DNA from: Candidatus Poribacteria bacterium
GTDB lineage: Bacteria > Poribacteria > WGA-4E > JAJDTR01
Reading direction: 5' to 3'
Length of the DNA stretch: 55,727 bases
Assembly (NCBI GenBank): GCA_028820655.1
Contig: JAPPIK010000006.1
Span: forward strand, 247,427-303,153
Within the stretch, counting starts at the first letter, position 1. Each line of letters begins with the position of its first letter. The notes beneath the pieces were generated by a model. The model was not told the DNA's origin. It was given only the letters and a program-made list of their open reading frames with translations, and made no database searches. Shown in pieces: positions 26,970 to 36,408 of the stretch. Position numbers and translations under genes: made by a program.

Positions 26970-28903
26970 GATTCGTCCTCCGCCACCAACACAATAAGAT
27001 CGTCCAGTTCACCCAGCATACACGCATCGTCAGGCTGCGGGTTGAGCCTCAGTCCGTGCCTGAGCGTTCGAGCGCCCAGCACTATTTCGCCGCACTGTTC
27101 GGATACTTCCTTTAGGACTTCGAATGCTATCATCTTTCCGGAAATTCCATAATCCGACACCCGCCGCAAAAATATCTCGGCGCCTCCGGCACCAAAAAGT
27201 TCCTCATATACAACATTGAGCTCCCTCCGCAATGCGACCTGCGCCAGCACATGACTCGCTATGGTTGGCGTCACCAATACTTCGGTGTTGACATCGTCGA
27301 ACAGTTCAATGTTATCCGGATCCATCAAATCTACCAAAATCTTCGGTTTATCCGTAATACCCTCCATCACGTTTTGCAGCACCAGATGCCCCATAATTGT
27401 CCTGGCGTCCGATTCCGCCTGAGTCTCCAGCCGGTGGCTGCCGACAAGCATGATATTATCATAGCTTCCCGGTTGCATCGCCTCAAGTTCCGTAGGGGAG
27501 GTGTAATCTCCCTCGCGATGAGTCAGATTGATGTCGTGCGTATGGATGCCCCGGCGATTCAACTCAGTCTCTCGCTCTGTCACGGGGACAAGGGACATGA
27601 CAGTAATTTCGAACCTCTCACGAACGTACCGTTTGACCTCGTCGAGAAATGCGGCGACTTTGTGATTCCATCCCAAGATTAATATACGTCGATTCTCCCT
27701 TACGTATGCTGCAGCGAACTCGCGCCGTTCATCCGTTGGAGGTCGCGATGAGTCGTTCGCAATGATCTCACAATCTTCGTATTTTCGCGCCAGGAATACG
27801 AGGCGGTCCGTCGCTTCCAACATCAGTTCTTTAGGGGGATTTAACAACGGGCGGAAACTCTCGCCATGCGGACGTACAACCCCAAGCAAAATCGCGTTTG
27901 GAATTGGCAACGTTAAATCGCCGAAACGGGAGCCGGCAAATAGTTCAAAGTCGCGTAAAAAAATTGTGTGTCCCTGACCGTGAGACAGGAATTCGTGGAA
28001 CACGCCGGACATGCCGGGGTGACGGACGTTCTGCGCCATGCAGCGTGCAATAAAGACATCACTTGCCAAAACCTCCAGAATCCCGTGGTAACCGGCCCGC
28101 GCCATGGGCACTTTGCGCGGGTCGAAGATTTCCGTCACCAACAACGGCAGCGATTCTTTACTGCTGAGTCGGGCGTGCTTCACGATAGACAGCAATGTTT
28201 TGGCGATGAGCGTGTCAGATTCATTCGCACTGCCGTAAGCGAAGTCTGCTCCCGGCAAAATAATGACGCTGGCGTGTAGGAAGTCCACACGTTCCAAGTG
28301 TTGAAATATTAACGGTGTGCCTGACCGGAAGGTAATTTTTCCAGCTTTCGAGACTTCTCCGAGTGATTTTCGTAGATCTATTGTGTCTTCCAGACTGACA
28401 TCTTCAGCCAGAATCACAATGTGCAGGGATCGTGTCCCGCGCCGCCGCAGAAACCGGCGCACGCGCCCCTCGGCATGCATCAATTCCTCTATAATGGCGG
28501 GTGTGCGATTTGTCCATCCCAAAATCAGAATGTGATTGCGTAGAGCGATCGGGGTGAGTCCGCGTTCAAAATCTCGGATTTTCTGATTGAGCCACTGGGT
28601 CATAATCGCGATCAATGAACCCATGAATAGCACATAACCGAGCACGGTCAAAACGGATGAGATTACGCGGCGGGCCATTCCTTTGTCGTCTCCCAGATAA
28701 CCTGGATCAGTTAAACGCAAGAACGCCCACCAAACGGCTGATTTGCCATCGGTAAACGGGGCGTCGGTCGCCTGCACGGCTATTCCGCCCGCAATAGCCA
28801 CGGCACCGACGAGAGATGCCATGAATAACAATCGAGAGTAGGCACCGCGTAACAGCAGTCGCTCTACCTGAAATTTGAATTTGTTTCTCAGGCGATTAAG
28901 CAT
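26966..28903 (-). CDS. CASTOR/POLLUX-type ion channel with paired RCK-like domains
   Basis: The 645-aa protein has two N-terminal TM segments (LLFMASLVGAVAIAGGIAV and VLTVLGYVLFMGSLIAIMTQ) around a pore-like FLRLTDPGYLGDD region. Two Rossmann-type regions follow, starting at NHILILGWTNRTPAIIEEL (about 120) and RRILILGWNHKVAAFLDEV (about 408). The repeated ILILGW and the central TPLIFQHLERV match the Castor/Pollux NAD-binding family known from plant nuclear cation channels and their bacterial relatives. It probably conducts cations under ligand control of the RCK gating ring. Selectivity cannot be read from the sequence because no TVGYG filter is present; LTDPGY occupies that place. Its stop overlaps the start of the MscS gene. 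Confidence 0.85.
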   Translation of the reverse strand: MLNRLRNKFKFQVERLLLRGAYSRLLFMASLVGAVAIAGGIAVQATDAPFTDGKSAVWWAFLRLTDPGYLGDDKGMARRVISSVLTVLGYVLFMGSLIAIMTQWLNQKIRDFERGLTPIALRNHILILGWTNRTPAIIEELMHAEGRVRRFLRRRGTRSLHIVILAEDVSLEDTIDLRKSLGEVSKAGKITFRSGTPLIFQHLERVDFLHASVIILPGADFAYGSANESDTLIAKTLLSIVKHARLSSKESLPLLVTEIFDPRKVPMARAGYHGILEVLASDVFIARCMAQNVRHPGMSGVFHEFLSHGQGHTIFLRDFELFAGSRFGDLTLPIPNAILLGVVRPHGESFRPLLNPPKELMLEATDRLVFLARKYEDCEIIANDSSRPPTDERREFAAAYVRENRRILILGWNHKVAAFLDEVKRYVRERFEITVMSLVPVTERETELNRRGIHTHDINLTHREGDYTSPTELEAMQPGSYDNIMLVGSHRLETQAESDARTIMGHLVLQNVMEGITDKPKILVDLMDPDNIELFDDVNTEVLVTPTIASHVLAQVALRRELNVVYEELFGAGGAEIFLRRVSDYGISGKMIAFEVLKEVSEQCGEIVLGARTLRHGLRLNPQPDDACMLGELDDLIVLVAEDES

Positions 28904-29738
28904 GGGCGATCAAGACTACTTCGAGATGGAAGTGCGTTGATTATGTATACTCAGCATCGGTTAATTTTGCGCAATTGTGCACCGAAGGTTTGTAGGAGAT
29001 CAAGTGGACGAATAGTGAGTGATCAAGTGAGTGAATAACGAACGCGATAGAGTTCCCATAGAGATCTTCTCCGAATCGCGACGGTCGGGAACCGGAAGGG
29101 ACAAGTCGGGAATCGGAATTCCCTCCTACCGCCTGAAAATTTGTGTGATCGACCGTTATATACCTGCGGATCTTTATTGCGCTCATTAAGGGATTTAATA
29201 TCGCATGAGATTTGCTTCCTAAAGGATGGGGTTAATTATACTCGACATGGCGCTCCGCTGGAGCGCGGGAATTTGGGCTTATCGCGTTCTATCAACATGC
29301 CGATCCTCCGGATCGAAAATCCGGACTCTAAGTACGTAGGTTGGGTTGAGCGACAAACAACCACGCGCTATTCAGTTCTCGCCGGAATCCAGCTTTTGGA
29401 TGTCCTGCCCGTGTCCCAAAGATATTGCGAAACCCAACTATCAAAGAGAATATCGGTGGGTTGATGATTGTCGATTCCATGCGACGAATGTTGGGTTTCA
29501 CTCCAAGTTCGTTGCTCCAAGTTGGAATGAGAGATCGAAAGCCGTCTCTTCGCGTGAAATCTTTTACGAAACTTCGCTCTACCCAACCTACGCACTCGCG
29601 CGGGGCAAGATGCCCCGCCTACAGATTATCGTTTGATTCTTAGAGTACGTGGGTGGGGTTGAGCGGCAAACAACCACGCGCTATTCAGTTCTCGCCGGAA
29701 TCCAGCTTTTAGGTGTCCCGCCTACATTGGCTTTTGAA
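28904..29738. repeat. Repeat-rich intergenic region
   Basis: This 835-bp gap has no credible gene. It holds a GATCAAGTGAGTGAATAACG ... CGATAG repeat (about 28998-29070). A third CCGGATT hairpin lies at 29307-29325, with GTAGGTTGGGTTGAGCG next to it and AACCCAACCTACG near 29582. The palindrome GGGGCAAGATGCCCCGCC is at about 29601-29619. A ~75-bp direct repeat (29331-29408 and 29644-29722) contains AACAACCACGCGCTATTCAG and GCCGGAATCCAGCTTTT. Clustering of several repeat families suggests an insertion-tolerant spacer. Confidence 0.75.
29307..29325. repeat. CCGGATT hairpin repeat, copy 3
   Basis: TCCGGAT and ATCCGGA form a 7-bp stem around a short loop. This is a diverged member of the hairpin seen at 350 and 7796. 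Confidence 0.5.
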
Positions 29739-32012
29739 TTAGTCGACCGAGATTCGCTCGCTCGAATGCACGAATAGCACCTCATTGGCGGCGTCGTAGG
29801 ATTGCAGCGCATTAACGGCGTTATCCGGCTCGAGATCGTCCACAGTCAATCCGGCGATCAACACGTCTGCTTGAGCGGAGCGCTGCGATACCTCTTCCTC
29901 CAGCGCCTCCCGACTGTCACAGGACACGAAGGTTATGTTCTGTCGGGAGATGGGTAGCCGCCCCTCCTTCATGAATTTCGTCAGTCTCTCCTCTTCGCTG
30001 CCCGCGTTTCCCGGGTCAAAGCAGCCAAAAAGCTGGATGTCGGCGCGTTTCCACTCCGAGTGTCCAACGATGATGTAGGCGAACAGCAGCATCATGGGAG
30101 CGTTCGACAGATTCTCCTCAGTCACCCAGACATGAATCTTCGACCGGTACCCGAAGCGGTAGTTTGTCGACCGTAATACGAGCACATTGAACATCAGGCT
30201 CGCGGCAAGATTCGCGCCGCGGCTAACCTCGTTAATTTCATCGGGGTTATCTTCGTCGAACTCGAGCAATACGCAGTTGTTCGGCAAACCGGAAATCCCC
30301 GGCATCTGGAGACAATGCTCCATTGCTTCCAAATAGGACGGAGCAACGAGAGAGTCGACAAAAATACCCGCGCCGCTCAACTCGCTGCGTTGCACCAAGC
30401 TGTCGACGCGAATGCGCGCCTCGATCTCGTTAAGGTAGGAATAATCACCTTGGAAAAACTGAACGAAATGCCCGAATCCGTGCCGATGGCAGATCCAGCG
30501 AAGCAGGTCGAAATGTCCGAGCCGCTTCTCGCCGAAGCGGGTCAGCGCCACAATGGAGGGACGCCAACCGCTTTCGGACAAATTGGCGCGGCTCTTTTGC
30601 AGAATAATCTGAAGGCGGCGCGTAAGCTGGAACATGGAGCCTTGGAAAATCGCGCTCAAACCGCGTTGTTCGAGCCGGGTGCGCCGGAGTCCGATGTACG
30701 TCGCCACCATCAGAACAATGGCAATGAAGGCGTACAGCATACTCATCTGAAACATCATGATTCCGCACATCACGGCGCCCGCTAGGGACAGGTACCAACG
30801 CGAATGAAAGGTCGGACGATAGGATGGGTTCCCCGCAAAATACTCAAGGAAGGACACCACGCAAAGCGCGCCGTAGGTTACCATGAAGAACATACTGAGA
30901 ATTTGCGCAATAGAGTCGATGCTGCCTATCGACACGAATACCATGGCGATTATGCCCGACACACAGGTCGCGTATACCGGTTCTCCCGTCTCGCTCCTCC
31001 CTTTCTCCAATATCCGGTTTGCCTTGGGAATTGGAAGCACACTGTCGCGGGCAAGGGCTTGCAGCGTTCTGGGCGCCACCATAAGCGATCCGATCGCCGA
31101 GGATAGCGCGGCGGCGCCCAACCCGATATATATCACGGGTCCCCACAGCGCAATATCAACCATGATGAACTGGTTGGCGGCGAGCGCCTCCGGACGGGCG
31201 CTTTGCGCCAGTTTTATAGCCACCAGCACGTATATTACCATGCCTGCCAATGTAGCGCCGATCGTGCCGAGCGGTATGCTGCGTCTGGGGTTCTTCAAAT
31301 CGCCAGATAACCCAAGCCCGGCTATCATGCCGGTGAACGCCGGAAAACAGGTAGCGAAGACGATACCAAAGCTGTCGGCGCCATCAATGCGGGCAGTGAT
31401 ATTGAATCCGTCAGGCCGTATAGATTCGTTGCCTTCTCCGATCAGGAAAATAGTGATTGATGCCGCCAGTATGGCTGCGACGCCCCACAGCGCCTGTACA
31501 CCCAATCCGGCGCCTCTCGTCAACATCAATAGAATCAACAGCAGTGTAGCGGGACGGCTTATCCAGCGGGGATCGATATTTCGATTATAGGTAGACGCAA
31601 TCCATTCATACACCGGCCCTAAAGCTTCCGTGAACGCTACCATATAGAAGGCAACCGAGATTGCCTGAGACAGATACAGCGCGATTCCGATGGAGCCCCC
31701 GATACTTGTGCCGAAGGATCTACTGACGATGTAGTAGGCGCCGCCGCCTTCGACGCGGCGGTTGGTTGCGATCTCGGAAACTGCCAGAACTGTCGGAATC
31801 GTCACAAGATGTCCCAAAACGATTATCATGAGGCTGCCCCAAAGCCCAACGTGAGCGACGGCGTAACCGAACCGTAAGAAAAGGATCGCCCCCAGTATGG
31901 TGCTGATGGATGCGAGAAAAACGGGCGCCGTCCCGAAGCTGTGACCCGATCGAGAATAGGCGACCGCGCGGCGGCGATCGGCTCGTGACTGTCTCCCGGC
32001 TTTTGAGAACAT
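29739..32012 (-). CDS. Cation-chloride cotransporter-like APC-superfamily transporter
   Basis: The 757-aa protein has ~12 TM helices (about 25-450) followed by a ~300-residue cytoplasmic domain. The N-terminal part, with STILGAILFLRFGYAVAHVG and SEIATNRRVEGGGAYYIVSR, resembles SLC12/CCC transporters, which couple Na+ and/or K+ to Cl-. The C-terminal domain includes FVDSLVAPSYLEAMEHCLQM and VLIAGLTVDDLEPDNAVNAL; it recalls the regulatory CCC C-terminal domain rather than a plain APC amino-acid permease. The ATG at 32012 is preferred over a TTG eight codons upstream because AAAGGA lies 8 nt before it. It sits between MscS and CASTOR-like channel genes on the same strand, which supports an ion/volume role. 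The ions carried are inferred. Confidence 0.83.
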   Translation of the reverse strand: MFSKAGRQSRADRRRAVAYSRSGHSFGTAPVFLASISTILGAILFLRFGYAVAHVGLWGSLMIIVLGHLVTIPTVLAVSEIATNRRVEGGGAYYIVSRSFGTSIGGSIGIALYLSQAISVAFYMVAFTEALGPVYEWIASTYNRNIDPRWISRPATLLLILLMLTRGAGLGVQALWGVAAILAASITIFLIGEGNESIRPDGFNITARIDGADSFGIVFATCFPAFTGMIAGLGLSGDLKNPRRSIPLGTIGATLAGMVIYVLVAIKLAQSARPEALAANQFIMVDIALWGPVIYIGLGAAALSSAIGSLMVAPRTLQALARDSVLPIPKANRILEKGRSETGEPVYATCVSGIIAMVFVSIGSIDSIAQILSMFFMVTYGALCVVSFLEYFAGNPSYRPTFHSRWYLSLAGAVMCGIMMFQMSMLYAFIAIVLMVATYIGLRRTRLEQRGLSAIFQGSMFQLTRRLQIILQKSRANLSESGWRPSIVALTRFGEKRLGHFDLLRWICHRHGFGHFVQFFQGDYSYLNEIEARIRVDSLVQRSELSGAGIFVDSLVAPSYLEAMEHCLQMPGISGLPNNCVLLEFDEDNPDEINEVSRGANLAASLMFNVLVLRSTNYRFGYRSKIHVWVTEENLSNAPMMLLFAYIIVGHSEWKRADIQLFGCFDPGNAGSEEERLTKFMKEGRLPISRQNITFVSCDSREALEEEVSQRSAQADVLIAGLTVDDLEPDNAVNALQSYDAANEVLFVHSSERISVD

Positions 32013-32083
32013 AGTGAACGGTCCTTTCGAATTCAAGTCGCGTGCAGTTCAACCCGAATTGTTACGCCGCAAGGTGCATTCCC

Positions 32084-33013
32084 TTAATTGGCTGCTCTAT
32101 TGGATTGACTCTCATCATACATTGGCGGAAGTGATGCGGTATTGGACAGTCGATATTCTACGGCGGAGTGCGGATAAGCAAAACCGACATGAGGGCTGTT
32201 TGAAAATGCTTCCATCACCTTCGCGACGATGCGGGTCGATATCCTCTGTCGATCCACGGCAATGGAACGGTAGCGCAGGCGCATCATGATTCCCGAGTCG
32301 AAAAATTCGGCGCGCACCTCCGGTTCCAGACCGGTTTCTTGGATAATTTCCGATGTCACCTCTCTGGCGCACGAAATCAGTGTCTGCTCCGCCAACTCGT
32401 AGTCCGAATCGTAGGACACTCGTACCGGCACCTCGTCCAGGATATATTTGGCCTCCTCCGACACGGCATAATTGATTACCATCTGGTCAAACAGTATCGC
32501 ATTGGGAATCAGTATTCCGCGGTTAGAGGACTCTTCACCTCCGATTGTGCCCCCGACCTCGCCCAGCAAGATATGTGTCGGGGAAATGTCCAGCACATCG
32601 CCCCTTACCCCCTGCACAATAATGCGGTCGCCGATGACAAACGGGCGCTTAATCATGACCATCAACCAAGCCGCCACACCGGTGACCGGACGCTGCAGCG
32701 ACCAACCCAGAATCATGCTGATAAAGGCGACGGTTAAACCCATGGCGGCAAGAGAGCCCGACAGACTGACGATGACGAAAACTACCCCTACCAGCATGAA
32801 GGAGTACCGCCACATCGACAGGAATTGCATCACCTGCGCCTCGGTGCGGTTGCTTCGACGCATCGCGGCGATAATGAGTCCTTTCGTCACTCTATAAGTG
32901 ATCAACAACGCCAGCAATACCAGCATGGCGTATACGAATTTAATCAAGGCCTTACTCATTATCGAAGCCAGCGATTCATCAAGTTCTGTCCACAGATTAA
33001 TCAATGCGTCCAT
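32084..33013 (-). CDS. MscS-family channel (third copy, divergent)
   Basis: The 309-aa membrane protein has ~3 TM segments. The pore/beta region is MscS-like but divergent: GLTVAFISMILGWSLQRPVTG replaces the usual GLGIGLGLQNI. KRPFVIGDRIIVQGVRGDVL, IPNAILFDQMVINY and a C-terminal VRVSYDSDYELAEQTL domain follow. GGAGG precedes the ATG at 33013 by 5 nt; an in-frame TTG upstream overlaps that site. It is the third MscS gene within 13 kb. Its different pore helix suggests a different conductance or gating from the other two. Confidence 0.87.
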   Translation of the reverse strand: MDALINLWTELDESLASIMSKALIKFVYAMLVLLALLITYRVTKGLIIAAMRRSNRTEAQVMQFLSMWRYSFMLVGVVFVIVSLSGSLAAMGLTVAFISMILGWSLQRPVTGVAAWLMVMIKRPFVIGDRIIVQGVRGDVLDISPTHILLGEVGGTIGGEESSNRGILIPNAILFDQMVINYAVSEEAKYILDEVPVRVSYDSDYELAEQTLISCAREVTSEIIQETGLEPEVRAEFFDSGIMMRLRYRSIAVDRQRISTRIVAKVMEAFSNSPHVGFAYPHSAVEYRLSNTASLPPMYDESQSNRAAN

Positions 33014-33167
33014 ATTGTCCTCCAAATTTTGCCCTACGCGGTATAGGGAAATTTACCGCTAAATTGATTCACCTGAATCGAATTATTGAAATTACCGGGC
33101 ATAAGGGCCCCAAGCGCTCGTTCCCAGATCGTTTGAGAGAATCGTCTCAATCCGGGATCATGAATCG

Positions 33168-34214
33168 TTAAAGCGCAGCCAGTTCCACATTGTCAAAGTT
33201 GCGCCTGTAGTATTTCATGTACTGGACCTTTCGCTCAAGCGACTTCATGACGGCGATGGTGAAATTCACCTTTTCGAATCGTTGCGCGCTGCCCAAGCCG
33301 CCGGGGCTGAACACGTTAATCTCCATGAGCTTGTCTCCAACGATATCCAAGCCGACCAGAAACATCCCGTCTTGAACCAGTTTCGGACGCACCATCTCGG
33401 CAAGTTCCAACACCTGCGGCGTGATTTCCGCTTGGCGTAAGCGTCCGCCGGCATGGATATTGCTGCGCATGTCGTCTCCCGTGCGGACGCGTCGGAATGC
33501 GGCATATTTGCCTCGATAGGTTAACGGTTCACCGTTCATAATGAATAGGCGCGTGTCACCCTCTGCCGCGGCGGGAAGGTACTCTTGAGCGATGACATAT
33601 CCGTCGCGGCTCACGGCGTCAATCATCTGATTGAGGTTCGGCATGTCGCCAGGGGTTACCAAGAAGACGCTCTGTCCGCCGGAACCCTGGAGCGGCTTTA
33701 GCACGATGGTGCCCCCCTGTTCTCTGGCGAAGGCTTTAATCTCGTTCTGTTCGCGGGTAATCAAGGTTTGCGGACGCACCTCTTCGGGGAAATGCTGAAA
33801 ATACATCTTGTTCAGCGCTTTGGCGAGTCCGTTTGGATCGTTGAGCACAATCACCCCGTGCCGCATCGCGACTCTCCCGAATATAATGCTGGCGTTTTGC
33901 GCCCAAGGTCGGGAAACCGCGTCATCAGCGGGATTGTTTCGAAGCATCAACACATCAAGGTCGTCAACCGTGATACGTTCGACGACAGCGCGTTTGCTCT
34001 GTAAATCGGCGAAATAGGTCTCATGAGATTTGTAATTCCCTCGCGACGCTTTGCGCGCACGAGCCCGGATATATTCATCTGGATCGTAGGCAAAGTCCCC
34101 CGTCGGAATGATCCATGCCTCGTGCCCCATGTTGGTTGCCTGCATTCCAAGGCGCATGGTTGTAAACCCGGCTTCCTCTGTTTTTATGTCGTTGATGACA
34201 AATCCTATTTTCAA
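33168..34214 (-). CDS. Glutathione-synthetase-like ATP-grasp ligase
   Basis: The 348-aa ATP-grasp enzyme is built like prokaryotic glutathione synthetase. It has an N-terminal GSH-S domain beginning MKIGFVINDIKTEEAGFTTM, then NDPNGLAKALNKMYFQHFPE. The nucleotide-binding region is GTIVLKPLQGSGGQSVFLV, and the Mg2+ site is KLMEINVFSPGGLGS. These enzymes join a carboxylate to an amine using ATP. GshB makes glutathione from gamma-glutamylcysteine, but no gshA is seen nearby. Its start overlaps the stop of the DUF1704 gene by 4 nt, so it is translationally coupled to a predicted metallopeptidase. A role in adding an amino acid to a peptide or protein is therefore possible. RimK-like ligases are the alternative. 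Confidence 0.85.
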   Translation of the reverse strand: MKIGFVINDIKTEEAGFTTMRLGMQATNMGHEAWIIPTGDFAYDPDEYIRARARKASRGNYKSHETYFADLQSKRAVVERITVDDLDVLMLRNNPADDAVSRPWAQNASIIFGRVAMRHGVIVLNDPNGLAKALNKMYFQHFPEEVRPQTLITREQNEIKAFAREQGGTIVLKPLQGSGGQSVFLVTPGDMPNLNQMIDAVSRDGYVIAQEYLPAAAEGDTRLFIMNGEPLTYRGKYAAFRRVRTGDDMRSNIHAGGRLRQAEITPQVLELAEMVRPKLVQDGMFLVGLDIVGDKLMEINVFSPGGLGSAQRFEKVNFTIAVMKSLERKVQYMKYYRRNFDNVELAAL

Positions 34215-36148
34215 TTCTCTTCTCCTTTGATTAGGTCGAGAACCGAAAGTCCACGGTTCAATTGCTTAAGGTTCTCGACTGTGTTTGGCATATCCATATA
34301 GCGTGGACGTAAAAGCGGCGGCGTGAGCACCTTCCGCAGTTGGAGTTCCCGAATTATGGGAATATGTTCCAGCGCAATCTTTCCGACAAACAACGGTTCG
34401 AGAGGTCTTTTCTGTTTCAGGTAGTCTAACAAGCGTACAAGCCCTCTCAGATAAATGGCGTCTTTGGGAAATCCTCCTCCCCGATAGATTCGCATGCTGA
34501 TGGTAAATGCGGCGGATTGGGTGAATCGACAGACTTCATTCAGGTGGCGAAAGGTATCGATGAATGTTGCTCCCTCGATGAGACGCTGAACCGCAATCAC
34601 CCGCGCCGCCAGAGTTCGCAATCGTGGGGGGCTTAACCCGCCCACGAGATACTCGGCAAGTACGGCGATCCCCTCTTGCATCTCTTCATACCCCGCGAGT
34701 CCCGAATAAAGCAGTCGGAACGGCTGCGCTCGACCGTTAAAGTAGGTCAACACGTGTGTGCCGACTTCGTGTTGAATCAACGCCTCCACACGAGACGCGG
34801 GAACCTTCAAGTTTTTCCCTATCAGAAGATCGCTGCGGGACACCATTAACCCCGAATACATATCATCCCGGATTTGGACGGTCGCCTTCAGTTGAGGATG
34901 CGTTTGACTATAATATCGAAACTCGTTTTCAACGCGGGAAGAAAACGCCTTCGCACCAAGGTAGACGCGCCGGGATTCCTCGCGGCTGCGCGGCGGTATC
35001 CGGCGTATCAACTCCTCCGCAAGTTGCATCAGGTTTTTGTCAACTTTGCCAAAGAGCTGCAATCCTCCATGAACGAACTCGGATGATTCAATATGTAACA
35101 GCATGGTGAGTTGTTTGTCAAGTTCGTCGCGTTTTTCTCGGAACAGTTGCGCGAGCGTCGGATCCTCTATCCGTTCGATGGGGATATTCCAGAGCTTACG
35201 CTTGAGTTGCGAGGGATCCGCGGGCTGCGGACGATAGTGAAAAACGGGCGGAGACTCAAAGTGTTTTCGCTTGAACGTTGCGTAAGCGGTATCCGAATTC
35301 ACCGGAGTTACCTGAAGCAGGAAATCGAACGCGTTACTGATTTCGGCGAGCCGTCGATCGACATCCCACACTGCCTTTACGACGGCGCGTCGCCCCATGA
35401 CATGATAGTGCGGCGGGTTACGAGTCGTCTGAGTCCGAGCGAATTGGAAAAACGTGACCAGCAAACTTTGGGTAAGTTCATGTACCAGCGCGCGGCGTAC
35501 GAGCGGGAAGACCTGTCCGTTCGTTGCGCTCCGATAAATTGGACGCACCTCAAGCCCCATTAGATGGCAACCTAAACTGCGAAGCTCCGCAGCGCTAAGC
35601 AGCGGCGGCAATCCGACGGGACCAATCTTGCGGCTGCTGACGATCTCTACCTCGGACTGCATTTTGCGGATGCGGAGAGACCGAAGCGACTTGCCAAGGG
35701 TTTCGATTGTTCGGGTTGGCCCGCCCTCTCTCGGAATAATAATCCGGAAACCCGGATTTGCCACACGATCGTCAGCTTGTTCGTCGGAAGCCACGTCCTG
35801 CCCAGCCCAAAGCTCCAAGACGAGAAATGCACCGAACTCCGGTGACAGTGTCTCTACGATATTTCGGATTAGTTCTGACAAACTTGGGCGCAGCCTTCTG
35901 TTGCCCGAAGCCACTAGGTAGGAGGCCTGTCCCTTCACGAGAGATTCCGTACCAGGATCATGTCGGTTCGGAGGGCGGCGATATACCAAAAGAAAGGGTA
36001 GTTGACGGTCAATGTGAACCCGTCCCTTATCGGGCAGTATGCGTCTGACCTGAGTGTTGTTCGCTAACCGAGCACAAACTGTTTGAATAAAACGCGGAGT
36101 GATTGTTTCTATTGGTTTTTCCGGAAAATGTTCTTTTTTCACAACCAT
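34211..36148 (-). CDS. DUF1704 / QEGLA-motif putative zinc metallopeptidase
   Basis: The 645-aa protein belongs to the DUF1704 family, annotated in bacteria as flavohemoglobin expression-modulating QEGLA motif protein. The zinc-protease-like signature HEVGTH is at residues 460-465 and QEGIA at 491-495, the two family hallmarks. The N-terminal half (about 1-270) is a less conserved alpha/beta region with LVYRRPPNRHDPG. Vertebrate DUF1704 members (MATCAP/TMCP) are tubulin tyrosine carboxypeptidases with this active site. A bacterial member may remove C-terminal residues from a peptide or protein, but no bacterial substrate is known to me. It overlaps the ATP-grasp gene by 4 nt. An N-formylglutamate-amidohydrolase-like gene lies upstream beyond a repeat insertion. 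Confidence 0.85.
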   Translation of the reverse strand: MVVKKEHFPEKPIETITPRFIQTVCARLANNTQVRRILPDKGRVHIDRQLPFLLVYRRPPNRHDPGTESLVKGQASYLVASGNRRLRPSLSELIRNIVETLSPEFGAFLVLELWAGQDVASDEQADDRVANPGFRIIIPREGGPTRTIETLGKSLRSLRIRKMQSEVEIVSSRKIGPVGLPPLLSAAELRSLGCHLMGLEVRPIYRSATNGQVFPLVRRALVHELTQSLLVTFFQFARTQTTRNPPHYHVMGRRAVVKAVWDVDRRLAEISNAFDFLLQVTPVNSDTAYATFKRKHFESPPVFHYRPQPADPSQLKRKLWNIPIERIEDPTLAQLFREKRDELDKQLTMLLHIESSEFVHGGLQLFGKVDKNLMQLAEELIRRIPPRSREESRRVYLGAKAFSSRVENEFRYYSQTHPQLKATVQIRDDMYSGLMVSRSDLLIGKNLKVPASRVEALIQHEVGTHVLTYFNGRAQPFRLLYSGLAGYEEMQEGIAVLAEYLVGGLSPPRLRTLAARVIAVQRLIEGATFIDTFRHLNEVCRFTQSAAFTISMRIYRGGGFPKDAIYLRGLVRLLDYLKQKRPLEPLFVGKIALEHIPIIRELQLRKVLTPPLLRPRYMDMPNTVENLKQLNRGLSVLDLIKGEEN

Positions 36149-36180
36149 AGAACTGTTTTCCTACATAGCGCAAGTTGCTA

Positions 36181-36408
36181 CTTAGCTCGACTTTGTACAA
36201 AAGTACAACGGTTAGGCTGTACGGAAAACCGCACAACATCAAACCCGTAGGCGGGGCATCTTGCCCCGCTGTGATGGTACTGGAAACCGCTACCGACTTT
36301 TTCACAGGTCAGCCGAAATGACCAGATGGTTAAAATCTCCCCCGCTTTTCTTCATCGCTTGATTGACGCCGTTTGTTATACCGCTTAAATGTACAAAGTC
36401 GAGCTTAG
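36181..36408. mobile_element. MITE-like element 1
   Basis: Terminal inverted repeats CTTAGCTCGACTTTGTACA (36181-36199) and TGTACAAAGTCGAGCTTAG (36390-36408) match over 19 bp with one mismatch and bound ~228 bp with no gene. The interior carries GTAGGCGGGGCATCTTGCCCCG. Size, inverted ends and lack of coding sequence fit a miniature inverted-repeat element. No related transposase is in the window. Confidence 0.6.

Noticed and set aside
27251-27682. Open frame antisense to the CASTOR-like gene
   Set aside because: It is a shadow of the conserved gene on the opposite strand with no family features.
30883-31590. 235-codon frame antisense to the CCC-like transporter
   Set aside because: The transporter frame is clearly coding; the opposite frame has low complexity and no family.
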